Source: an uncultured bacterium
GTDB taxonomy: Bacteria > Bacillota > Clostridia > Oscillospirales > Oscillospiraceae
Direction of reading: 5' to 3'
NCBI GenBank assembly: GCA_949288405.1
Contig: CASEKM010000053.1
Coordinates: forward strand, 1-13,524
DNA: 13,524 nt
The notes under the pieces were generated by a model. It had not been told where the DNA came from and did not search any database. It saw only the letters and a program-made list of their open reading frames with translations. Position 1 is the first letter of the stretch. Every line of letters begins with the position of its first letter. The position numbers and the translations under genes are program-made. Shown here piece by piece: positions 6,848 through 12,817 of the stretch.

Positions 6848-7690
6848 CTATTCCACAATATCGAAGTCTTTGATGACAAAGACCTCCACCAGGGTGTCCA
6901 GGTCCACCTCAGGGACGACGACCGCATAGCGGTTCATGCCGGAGGCGTCGTTGAAGACGCCCTCCACCTGGCCTACCACCAGCCCGGAGGGGTACACGTC
7001 CCCCCGCCCGGAGGTGAGCACCTCGTCCCCGGCCACCAGCTGGGCCTCGTCGGGGAGATAGCCCAGGCGGAGCTTTCCCTCCTGCATCAGGGCGAAATCC
7101 CCCTCCAGCACGCCGGCGCTGTTGGTGCGGGTGATGATCCCGCCCATCTCCATGCTGGTGTCCACCACGGTGGACACCACGCAGTAGTGGCTGCCCACCT
7201 CAGACACCACCCCGGCCAACACACCGGTGGAGGTGACCACACAGTTGCCCGCCTGGATGCCCGACTCCTCCCCCTTGCTCAGGGTGAGGGTGGACTGCCA
7301 GTTGGAGGTGGAGCGGGCGGTGACCTTGGCGGACTCAAAGACGAAGTCCCGCCGCTTCTCCCGCAAATCCAGCAGGTCCCGGAGCAGCTCGTTCTCCTGG
7401 ATGGCCTCCTCCCCCTCCCGGAGCTGCTGCTCCAGCCGGGCGTTCTCCTCCTCCAGGTCGGCGATCTGCTGCTCCATCTCCCCGTAGCGGAAGACATAGC
7501 GGGACACCCCCTGGAACCAGTCCCCCACCGCCGCCGCGCCGCTGCGCACCGGGGCGGTGATGGTGGTCACCAGGTTGGACAGGGGGTCGGCGTTCCCCCC
7601 CATGACGGCGGAGGAGATCCCGATGAGGATGCTCAGCAGCAGGGCGATCACCAGCAGCCATACGCCGTTGCGGCGGAAAAAATCTTTCAC
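6848..7690 (-). CDS. mreC: Rod shape-determining protein MreC
   Basis: This is a 280-residue protein with the standard MreC plan. A basic N-terminus and one membrane anchor (about 8-30) are followed by a coiled coil rich in E, L, Q and R (about 70-112), then the beta-rich extracellular domain (about 115-275). That domain includes the family stretches GIQAGNCVVTSTGVLAGVV (144-162) and VLTSGRGDVYPSGLVVGQV (224-242). MreC links the cytoskeleton to PBP2 in the elongation complex. The start is taken as GTG at 7690, whose bases overlap the maf stop in GTGA, with AAGGAG eight bases upstream. An in-frame ATG at 7765 would add 25 proline- and glycine-rich residues read from inside maf and spoil the membrane anchor start. 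Overlap with maf implies translational coupling. Confidence 0.94.
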   Translation of the reverse strand: MKDFFRRNGVWLLVIALLLSILIGISSAVMGGNADPLSNLVTTITAPVRSGAAAVGDWFQGVSRYVFRYGEMEQQIADLEEENARLEQQLREGEEAIQENELLRDLLDLREKRRDFVFESAKVTARSTSNWQSTLTLSKGEESGIQAGNCVVTSTGVLAGVVSEVGSHYCVVSTVVDTSMEMGGIITRTNSAGVLEGDFALMQEGKLRLGYLPDEAQLVAGDEVLTSGRGDVYPSGLVVGQVEGVFNDASGMNRYAVVVPEVDLDTLVEVFVIKDFDIVE

Positions 7691-8289
7691 AGCTCCCGCT
7701 CCTTCTGCGCGGCCCGGGCCAGGGGGTCCACTCCGAACCGGGCCAGGATCCGGCCCAGTCGGCACACCGGCAGGCCCACCACGTTGAAATAGTCCCCGGT
7801 GATGCCCTCCACCAGCAGACAGCCGTACCCCTGGATGCCGTAGGCCCCGGCCTTGTCCATGGGCTCCCCTGTGGACACATAGTCCTCGATCTCCCCCTGG
7901 GTGAGGGGGCGGAAACGGACGGCGGTGGCCTCGTGCTCGGTGACGGTCTCCCCGCCCCGGCGGACGGTGACGCCGGTGTACACCGTGTGCTCCCGCCCCG
8001 ACAGGGCGGCCAGCATCTCCGCCGCGTCCCTCCGGTCCCGGGGCTTGCCCAGCACCCGGCCGTCCACAGACACCACCGTGTCCGCCGCGATGACCAGGTC
8101 CTCCGGCCCGGCGCCGGCGGAAATTTCCTCCGCCTTCTGGCGGGAGAGGGACTCCACCAGCTGGGCCGGGGTGAGGGATGGATCAAAGCGCTCCTCCCCC
8201 TGGGCGGGGCGGATCAAAAAGTCTGAGATCCCCATCCGCTCCAACAGCTCCCGCCGCCGGGGGGATTGGGACGCTAAAATTACGGCCAT
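7687..8289 (-). CDS. maf: Maf family nucleoside triphosphate pyrophosphatase (dTTP/UTP type)
   Basis: This is a 200-residue Maf protein, a house-cleaning enzyme that converts noncanonical or excess dTTP/UTP-type nucleotides to monophosphate and pyrophosphate. Family motifs are ILASQSPRRRELL (4-16), the catalytic AADTVV with D70 (68-73), and GEPMDKAGAYGIQG (141-154). R12, K52 and Q153 match the residues I recall as typical of the YhdE/Maf dTTP/UTP subfamily rather than the YceF m7GTP subfamily, so that subgroup is favoured. A strong ribosome site, GAAAGGAGG, lies seven bases before the ATG. It is the first gene of the visible operon and overlaps mreC by four bases. No clear promoter could be picked upstream, where the repeat island begins. 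Confidence 0.94.
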   Translation of the reverse strand: MAVILASQSPRRRELLERMGISDFLIRPAQGEERFDPSLTPAQLVESLSRQKAEEISAGAGPEDLVIAADTVVSVDGRVLGKPRDRRDAAEMLAALSGREHTVYTGVTVRRGGETVTEHEATAVRFRPLTQGEIEDYVSTGEPMDKAGAYGIQGYGCLLVEGITGDYFNVVGLPVCRLGRILARFGVDPLARAAQKEREL

Positions 8290-8394
8290 GGAGCCGCCTC
8301 CTTTCAGTTATATCCTCTGCTTACATTCCAATTTGTAGTCATATTTGTGGGTTTTTAGGGGGGGCACCCGCCGCCCTTGGAGGTCTTTCTCCTC

Positions 8395-8422
8395 TGTAGG
8401 GCGCGACGACCTCGGCGCGCCG
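8395..8422 (+). repeat. TGTAGGGG-type hairpin unit 1 (diverged)
   Basis: The unit starts TGTAGG and continues into GGCGCG (8400-8405), a 10-base loop and CGCGCC (8416-8421). This matches the plan of the other units in the island: a TGTAGGGG end joined to a GC-rich hairpin, with one G missing from the end. Confidence 0.55.
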
Positions 8423-8434
8423 TCCCAGTGGTTT

Positions 8435-8462
8435 CCCGCAGGGGGATTTCGCCGCCTGCGGG
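8435..8462. repeat. 8-bp inverted repeat in copy A
   Basis: CCCGCAGG (8435-8442) and CCTGCGGG (8455-8462) form a perfect 8-bp stem around a 12-base loop at the start of the dispersed repeat. No T-run follows, so it is not a standard terminator. Confidence 0.5.
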
Positions 8463-8688
8463 CGGCGAGTTCCTTTGCCCATGGCGGCAAAGGAACCAAA
8501 ACGCCACCGGGGACGCGTCCGATGGGTTACGGCTCCGCTAACGCTCCGCCTAGACCCATAGGCCGCTTTCCCCGGACCCCATTACGGGGGTTATCCCTTG
8601 AAGCGGGCAGAATCCTTCCGGCGTGCAAAATCTGAGTGCTTGGGTGCGGTTTTTTCCGGGCCACTGGGCCCTGGGTGTGTAAAAATTG
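8438..8688 (+). repeat. Dispersed repeat, copy A
   Basis: The stretch 8570-8688 aligns with 13404-13524 in the same orientation, with about four in five positions identical by eye and a few one-base gaps. Shared runs include CCCCGGACCCCAT, TTCCGGCG, GAGTGCTT and GGTGCGGTTT. A shorter match (GCAGGG..ATTTCGCCGC) at 8438-8455 against 13310-13326 suggests that the element begins earlier and that its middle has diverged or been replaced. No gene product or transposase is visible in it. Confidence 0.75.
8469..8496. repeat. 11-bp perfect palindrome
   Basis: GTTCCTTTGCC (8469-8479), the loop CATGGC and GGCAAAGGAAC (8486-8496) form a perfect 11-bp stem, the longest uninterrupted stem in the repeat island. 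It lies inside copy A of the dispersed repeat, in the part that copy B does not share. No U-tract follows on either strand. Confidence 0.75.
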
Positions 8689-8753
8689 CGGCTGGTGCGG
8701 TTCCACAACTGCGCCTGAGTTTGCCGAGCCAACGCCCCCGGTCCAGTTGCCGT

Positions 8754-8808
8754 CGTAGGGGCGGCCCCATGTGGCCGCCCGCGGGCCGGTCTGGGACCGG
8801 CCCCTACG
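8754..8808. repeat. Paired TGTAGGGG-type units 2 and 3 (inverted pair)
   Basis: The element is bounded by CGTAGGGG (8754-8761) and its inverse CCCCTACG (8801-8808). Inside are two perfect 8-bp hairpins: GGGCGGCC/GGCCGCCC (8759-8766 with 8773-8780) and GGGCCGGT/ACCGGCCC (8783-8790 with 8796-8803). Two units in inverted orientation resemble the paired layout of bacterial REP/BIME repeats. Confidence 0.8.
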
Positions 8809-8837
8809 ATATTCCCCGGACAGTCTTTTGTATGTTC

Positions 8838-8861
8838 TGTAGGGGCGGCCTTTGACCGCCC
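8838..8861 (+). repeat. TGTAGGGG-type hairpin unit 4
   Basis: TGTAGGGG is followed by GGGCGG (8843-8848), a 7-base loop and CCGCCC (8856-8861), overlapping the end motif. It is a single unit in plus orientation. A CCTTCCCC element follows directly. Confidence 0.7.
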
Positions 8862-8863
8862 AA

Positions 8864-8917
8864 AAGCCTTCCCCCACCAAGGGGGAAGGTGGCACGGCGA
8901 AGCCGTGACGGATGAGG
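8864..8917 (+). repeat. CCTTCCCC...GATGAGG element, copy 1
   Basis: This 54-base element has two hairpins. The first is CCTTCCCCC (8867-8875), a 5-base loop and GGGGGAAGG (8881-8889). The second is CACGGC-GAA-GCCGTG (8893-8907). The element ends in ACGGATGAGG. A diverged second copy lies at 9088-9137 in the same orientation. Confidence 0.8.
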
Positions 8918-8957
8918 GTGGGTTCTTGAAATGCGCTCCTACTGGTTTCCGGTGGAC

Positions 8958-9036
8958 TGTAGGGGTGAACCTGTGTGTCCGCCCCGGTTGTGCGGACATC
9001 TGGTCATCAGGGCGCACACATAGGTGCGCCCCTACA
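8958..9036. repeat. Paired TGTAGGGG-type units 5 and 6 (inverted pair)
   Basis: The element is bounded by TGTAGGGG (8958-8965) and CCCCTACA (9029-9036), a perfect inverted repeat of 8 bases. The left unit folds as GGGGTGAAC (8962-8970) against GTCCGCCCC (8977-8985), with one wobble pair and one mismatch. The right unit has a perfect stem, GGGCGCAC/GTGCGCCC (9010-9017 with 9024-9031). An alternative 7-bp stem, TGTCCGC/GCGGACA (8976-8998), also exists. Confidence 0.75.
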
Positions 9037-9066
9037 GGCATTTCGGCAAATCCCCGCAAAAACAGG

Positions 9067-9085
9067 GGGCAACCTTTGGTTGCCC
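9067..9085. repeat. 8-bp hairpin GGGCAACC-TTT-GGTTGCCC
   Basis: GGGCAACC (9067-9074), loop TTT and GGTTGCCC (9078-9085) form a perfect stem directly before the second CCTTCCCC element. It lacks a TGTAGGGG end and is either a truncated unit of that family or a separate hairpin. Confidence 0.6.
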
Positions 9086-9087
9086 AC

Positions 9088-9137
9088 AAGCCTTCCCCTT
9101 TAGGGGAAGGTGCCGAGCGTATGCGAGGCGGATGAGG
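9088..9137 (+). repeat. CCTTCCCC...GATGAGG element, copy 2
   Basis: This copy begins AAGCCTTCCCC like copy 1. It has an 8-bp stem, CCTTCCCC/GGGGAAGG (9091-9098 with 9103-9110), and ends GGCGGATGAGG. Its second hairpin region differs from that of copy 1 and pairs less well. Loop length also differs (4 against 5 bases). Confidence 0.75.
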
Positions 9138-9140
9138 GGA

Positions 9141-9183
9141 GCGGCCAAAGGCCGCCCGCGGGCGCGCACAGCGCGCCCCTACA
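9141..9183. repeat. Paired TGTAGGGG-type units 7 and 8 (left end lost)
   Basis: Two hairpins lie side by side: GCGGCC-AAA-GGCCGC (9141-9155) and GGGCGCGC-ACA-GCGCGCCC (9160-9178). The second ends in CCCCTACA (9176-9183). The TGTAGGGG end expected on the left is missing, apparently replaced where copy 2 of the CCTTCCCC element joins. Confidence 0.7.
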
Positions 9184-9200
9184 AATGTCCCGGAATTTTC

Positions 9201-9226
9201 GCAGGGGCGGGTACCCTCACCCGCCC
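9201..9226 (+). repeat. TGTAGGGG-type hairpin unit 9
   Basis: GCAGGGG is followed by GGGCGGGT (9205-9212), a 6-base loop and ACCCGCCC (9219-9226), a perfect 8-bp stem. It lies 37 bases past the stop of the DUF2262 gene and could act as a 3' end structure for that transcript, although no U-tract is present. Confidence 0.65.
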
Positions 9227-9262
9227 GTCCCCCCTCGGGGATGCTTTTGAACGCGCAGGCGC

Positions 9263-10138
9263 TTACCCCTCCATCTGGGCCTTCTCCGGCCCCCTGTCCA
9301 GAGACCCGGTGACGTGGATGGCGTGGCCCCAGAACAGGTCCCCGTCGTTGAACCAGAACTCAAAGGCGCCGTCCCCATAGATCTGCACCGCGTCCAGCTC
9401 CATGCGCGCCATGAACTGCTCCGCCGTGATCTCCTCCGGCTCCCGCTCCTCATTGCCCGCCGAGTCCTGCTCCCAGTCGTTGGCCAGCTCCAGCAGCTGC
9501 TCCGCCGCAAAGGCGCGCACCCGCTGATCCCACTCCTGCTGCCCCTCCATCAGGGTGTGGAAGTGCGCCAGGCAATCCGCCCGGTCCTCGTCCTTGTCAA
9601 AGTCCAGGCGCACCGGCTGGCCCAGCCAGTCGGCCTCCGCCTCGAACCACCCCACCGAGCGGTTCAGGGTAAAGGTCCCCAGCCCCTGCTCCCAGAAGGA
9701 GACGGGCTGCTTCTGCTGGTCCAGGATGGCCTTCATCTCCGGGTCCATCACCGGCTGGGGCAGCTCCGTCATCAGGAAGGACGTGAGATCCTCCGAGGGG
9801 CGCACCGTCACCTGGATGATGCTGTCGGGCATGGCCCGGCGGCGGAGATAGGCCAGCAGCTTGTCCCCCGCCAGGGCCACCAGCAGGGCCTTCTCCCGGC
9901 GGGCGGGCTCCTCCCCGTCCTCCTCCTTCCAGGCGGTCAGCTCCAGGGTGGCGATCCAGGGGCCGTCCTCCCGGACCCGGCGGCCGCCAAAGCCGTTGGC
10001 CCCGGTGACCGCCAGAATGCTCATCTCCTCCGGGCGGAACTTGGCCCCCAGGGTCTTGAGCTCCTCCCCGTACTCCTCCCCCACTGGGGCGGGGGCGGGT
10101 TCCTGCTTTTCCTCTTTTTTCTTGAAAAATCCGAACAT
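9263..10138 (-). CDS. DUF2262 domain protein of unknown function
   Basis: This is a 291-residue soluble, acidic protein. The C-terminal half (about 155-285) resembles DUF2262. It has GWFEAEADWLGQPVRLDF (163-180), a helix ending in LLELANDW (215-222), an ITAEQFMARM segment (237-246) and the strongly conserved-looking end GAFEFWFNDGDLFWGHAI (257-274). The first 145 residues begin MFGFFKKKEEK and match no family I know. There is no signal peptide or membrane segment. It is the last gene of the apparent zapA-U32-dut operon, 29 bases after dut, with a GGAAAGGGG ribosome site about 12 bases before the ATG. Its role is unknown, and operon position alone does not tie it to division or nucleotide metabolism. 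Confidence in the gene is high and in the domain name moderate. Confidence 0.85.
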   Translation of the reverse strand: MFGFFKKKEEKQEPAPAPVGEEYGEELKTLGAKFRPEEMSILAVTGANGFGGRRVREDGPWIATLELTAWKEEDGEEPARREKALLVALAGDKLLAYLRRRAMPDSIIQVTVRPSEDLTSFLMTELPQPVMDPEMKAILDQQKQPVSFWEQGLGTFTLNRSVGWFEAEADWLGQPVRLDFDKDEDRADCLAHFHTLMEGQQEWDQRVRAFAAEQLLELANDWEQDSAGNEEREPEEITAEQFMARMELDAVQIYGDGAFEFWFNDGDLFWGHAIHVTGSLDRGPEKAQMEG

Positions 10139-10167
10139 GGCGCGAGCGCCCCTTTCCGGTCTGAGCC

Positions 10168-10617
10168 TTATTTTCCTGTGGAACCGAAGCCTCCGGCTCC
10201 GCGCTGTGTCTCGTCCAGCTCCTCCACCATCCGAAGCTGCGCCTGGACCACCGGCACCACCATCAGCTGGGCGATACGGTCGGCGGGCTGGACGGTGTAC
10301 TCCGATTCCCCGGAGTTATAGAGCCCCACCATGATCTCACCTCTGTAATCGCTGTCGATGACCCCCACACAGTTGGAGGGGACCACGCCGTGCTTGATGC
10401 CCAGGCCGCTGCGGGCCAGCACCAGGGCCACATAGTCCGGCGAGGGCAGGGCGATGGCGATGCCCGTGGGGATCACCGCCCTTCCTCCTGGCAGGAGCGT
10501 CACCGGCTGTTCCATACAGGCGTGTAAATCCATGGCCGCCGCCCCCGGGGTGGCGTAAAAGGGGGCGGGGATCTCCTTCCCGATCTTGGGGGAGACGGCT
10601 TTGATCTTCAGTTCCAT
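10168..10617 (-). CDS. dut: dUTP diphosphatase (dUTPase)
   Basis: This is a 149-residue homotrimer-type dUTPase that hydrolyses dUTP to dUMP and pyrophosphate, keeping uracil out of DNA and supplying dUMP for thymidylate synthesis. All five family motifs are present in order: AAAMDLHA (26-33), ARSGLGIKHG (68-77), GVIDSDYRGE (85-94) with its catalytic-region aspartates, PADRIAQLMV (111-120) and RGAGGFGSTG (139-148, the glycine-rich C-terminal arm that closes over the active site). Length is typical and the protein looks intact. GGAGGAG lies about 10 bases before the ATG. It follows the U32 gene by 61 bases and precedes the DUF2262 gene on the same strand. Confidence 0.97.
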   Translation of the reverse strand: MELKIKAVSPKIGKEIPAPFYATPGAAAMDLHACMEQPVTLLPGGRAVIPTGIAIALPSPDYVALVLARSGLGIKHGVVPSNCVGVIDSDYRGEIMVGLYNSGESEYTVQPADRIAQLMVVPVVQAQLRMVEELDETQRGAGGFGSTGK

Positions 10618-10678
10618 AACGAGTATTCTCCTCCCTTACAGGCGCGGTGTTTCCGCCCCTTCCCTATCAAGTGCTGCG

Positions 10679-12739
10679 CTACTCCACATCCCGATAGTAA
10701 AGTCCTCTTGTAAACTCCCCGGGGCGGTACCGTCCCTTCCCCTGGTAGCGCTCCAGCACCTGGACGCACTCCTCCGGGATCTCGGTGGTGAACAGGCGCT
10801 GCGCGTCGGCGAACTTGTCCGCCAGGAACAGGGTCTTGCCGTTTAGGATCTCATTGCGGCACCCCCAGGCCTTTACCACCGGGAAGGTCTCCCCCCTCCG
10901 GTCCACCAGGCGCTGGCCCTCCTCGCAGGTGTGCTGTCCGGTGTGGTTGTGGATGATGCAGTTCTCCGTGATCATCAGAGGCAGGCGCCCGTACACGACC
11001 GCCTCCAGGGGGATGGTCTTGGACAGGTCCCGGATCTGGGCGAATTTCAGCTCGAAGGAGGCGGTGGCCGACAGGACGCCCAGCTTCTTCAGCTCCTTCA
11101 GGGTCTGACTGTTGTACACCCCGATGCCGAAGTCGCTGCGCACCTGGAAGCCCAGCGCCCGTGCCCGGCGCACCCCGTCCAGGGTGCCCGCCATGGCCTC
11201 CCGGACGCCCAGCTCTTTCAGAGTCTCCAGCTGCCGCTCCAGCTGGGGCACTTCCCGGTCCCAGCAGATCCGGGGCAGCAGGGCGCACACCGCCACCCCC
11301 GCCTCCTGACAGCGGCGGACGGCATCGGGACAGGCCGCCCCCTCGTCGCAGGGGATGTAGACCCGCTCCGGCTTCCGCGCCAGCAGCTCCGCCGTGAGCT
11401 GCTCCGCCCGGCGCACCGACACCGTGAGGGCCGGGGGCTCCTTGGGGTTCTCATAGCGCACGCCGGGGTGATATTCCCCGGTTTTCCGCTCCGGCGGGGC
11501 GGCGCGCAGCTTCCCCAGCTCCTCCAGCACCTGCCGGCGCAGCGCGTTCAGGGCGGACAGGGGCAGGGACAGCCCCTCATCCACCCGAGCGGTGGCCTTC
11601 TCACAGTGGAAGGGGGTGCCGCCGGTGCGGCCCAGCTGTCCCTCCACCTTCTCCCGGGTGAGGGGGACGTTCACCGCCGCCTCGGGCACCGGCCCCTCCA
11701 CCCGGGCCAGGCGGCCCTGGAGGTCCTCCGCCGCCACCTGGGCGGGCTCCCCCGCCTGGATCCAGGCGTACAGGCGCACGGGGGTCTTCCGGTTCTCCCC
11801 GCTCTCATAGGTGGCGCGGGCCTGGGCAAACAGCTCCCGGGGCTCCGCCTCCTCCTGGCGGGTGCCGAACATGTCCGGCCCCTTCTGGTCCAGGAAGTAG
11901 CCCTGGGTGAAGCCCTGGCGGGAGAAGGCGGCCTGGAGCTGCTCCAGCTCCTCCGCCGTGGGCTCCCGCTCCTCCCGGATGGCCCGGGCATAGACGCCGG
12001 TGACCACCGCCACGTACTCCGGCCGCTTCATGCGGCCCTCCAGCTTCAGACAGGCCACCCCCATCTGGTCCAGCTCTCTCAGATAGCTCACCAGGGACAT
12101 GTCCTTCAGGGACAGGGGGTAGCCGTCCGCCTTCTTCCCCCAGCCGTACTTCAGGCGGCAGGGCTGGGCGCACAGCCCCCGGTTGCCGCTCCTCCCCCCG
12201 ATCACCGAGGACAGGTAGCACTGGCCGGAGTAGCACATGCACAGGGCTCCGTGGGCGAACACCTCGATCTCAATGGGGGAGTGCTGGCAGATGTAGGCGA
12301 TCTGGTCCCGGCTCAGCTCTCGGGAGAGGACCGCCCGGGTCATGCCCAGGTCGGCGCACTCCTTCACCCCGTCCAGGGAGTGGACGGTCATCTGGGTGGA
12401 GGCGTGCAGGTGGACGTCCGGGGCCACCTGGCGGAGCATCCGGGCCACTCCCAGGTCCTGGACGATGACCGCGTCCACCCCCATCTCGCTGATCTCGGCG
12501 GCCACCTGGGCGGCCCGGGGCAGCTCCCGGTCGGTGAGCAGGGTGTTCAGGGTGAGATGTACCTTGGTATCCCGGAGATGGCAGTAAGAAACCGCCGCCG
12601 CAGCCTCTTCCCGGGTGAAGTTCTTGGCGTTGCGGCGGGCGTTGAAATCCCCGTAGCCCAGATAGACGGCGCCGGCGCCGTTCTGGACCGCGGCCTTGAC
12701 CGACTCCATGGAGCCGGCGGGAGCGAGCAGCTCCAGCAT
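10679..12739 (-). CDS. U32 family protein, long form (RlhA/TrhP-like RNA hydroxylation factor)
   Basis: This is a 686-residue member of the U32 'peptidase' family. The signature EVFAHGALCMCYSGQCYLSS is at 159-178, and cysteines 167, 174, 190 and 194 probably hold an iron-sulfur cluster. The N-terminal half (1-300) is the U32 TIM-barrel-like domain beginning LELLAPAGSMESVKAA. A middle region (about 320-420) may be the DUF3656 insert, and the C-terminal part contains YGRLPLMITENC (583-594) with further cysteines at 605 and 627. Although named peptidases, characterised long members act in RNA hydroxylation (E. coli RlhA on 23S rRNA, Bacillus TrhP on tRNA); which substrate applies here is open. 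The ATG at 12739 follows AAAGGAAGG at eight bases. zapA lies immediately upstream, a pairing common in Firmicutes. Confidence 0.92.
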   Translation of the reverse strand: MLELLAPAGSMESVKAAVQNGAGAVYLGYGDFNARRNAKNFTREEAAAAVSYCHLRDTKVHLTLNTLLTDRELPRAAQVAAEISEMGVDAVIVQDLGVARMLRQVAPDVHLHASTQMTVHSLDGVKECADLGMTRAVLSRELSRDQIAYICQHSPIEIEVFAHGALCMCYSGQCYLSSVIGGRSGNRGLCAQPCRLKYGWGKKADGYPLSLKDMSLVSYLRELDQMGVACLKLEGRMKRPEYVAVVTGVYARAIREEREPTAEELEQLQAAFSRQGFTQGYFLDQKGPDMFGTRQEEAEPRELFAQARATYESGENRKTPVRLYAWIQAGEPAQVAAEDLQGRLARVEGPVPEAAVNVPLTREKVEGQLGRTGGTPFHCEKATARVDEGLSLPLSALNALRRQVLEELGKLRAAPPERKTGEYHPGVRYENPKEPPALTVSVRRAEQLTAELLARKPERVYIPCDEGAACPDAVRRCQEAGVAVCALLPRICWDREVPQLERQLETLKELGVREAMAGTLDGVRRARALGFQVRSDFGIGVYNSQTLKELKKLGVLSATASFELKFAQIRDLSKTIPLEAVVYGRLPLMITENCIIHNHTGQHTCEEGQRLVDRRGETFPVVKAWGCRNEILNGKTLFLADKFADAQRLFTTEIPEECVQVLERYQGKGRYRPGEFTRGLYYRDVE

Positions 12740-12768
12740 GAAACAGGCCTTCCTTTCTGGCTGAAGAT

Positions 12769-12806
12769 CCGGCGGGGCGGTGGGGCGCTGCGCCCCCCGC
12801 CGCCGG
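12769..12806. other. GC-rich hairpin between zapA and the U32 gene
   Basis: An outer stem, CCGGCGG (12769-12775) with CCGCCGG (12800-12806), and an inner stem, GGGGCG-CTG-CGCCCC (12782-12796), lie in the 78-base gap between zapA and the U32 gene. No U-tract follows on the minus strand, so full termination is unlikely. It may stabilise or process the mRNA. Confidence 0.5.
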
Positions 12807-12817
12807 TAAATGTCTGA

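Larger units (their letters stand above)
8290..9262. other. Gene-free repeat island between the maf operon and the DUF2262 gene
   Basis: This stretch of about 970 bases carries no credible gene. Several open frames of 60-180 codons exist, but they overlap one another in different frames on both strands, consist of repeat-derived sequence and lack ribosome sites. The DNA is almost entirely palindromic or repeated: the dispersed repeat (copy A, 8438-8688), nine hairpin units with TGTAGGGG ends, two CCTTCCCC...GATGAGG elements, and single hairpins such as 8469-8496 and 9067-9085. The neighbouring genes both lie on the minus strand. The island therefore follows the last gene of the zapA operon and precedes the maf promoter region. 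Confidence 0.75.

Noticed and set aside
7691..7765. ATG start at 7765 for mreC
   Set aside because: It would lie inside maf and add 25 residues rich in P and G ahead of the membrane anchor. The GTG at 7690 has a ribosome site and the expected start.
8290..8345. Promoter for the maf operon
   Set aside because: TATAAC and TTGGAA occur on the minus strand but only 13 bases apart and almost touching the ribosome site, so I could not support a promoter.
8550..9089. Open frame of 179 codons on the minus strand in the repeat island, overlapping another of 122 codons
   Set aside because: It runs through several unrelated repeat units and its predicted protein follows the repeats. It has no ribosome site and no family resemblance. 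Frames on the plus strand are equally open.
8395..9226. CRISPR array
   Set aside because: The repeats are palindromic, vary in spacing and orientation, and are not separated by spacers of even length. No cas gene is present.
9201..9262. Intrinsic terminator after the DUF2262 gene
   Set aside because: The hairpin at 9205-9226 is a member of the repeat family and has no U-tract on the minus strand, so I list it only as a repeat.
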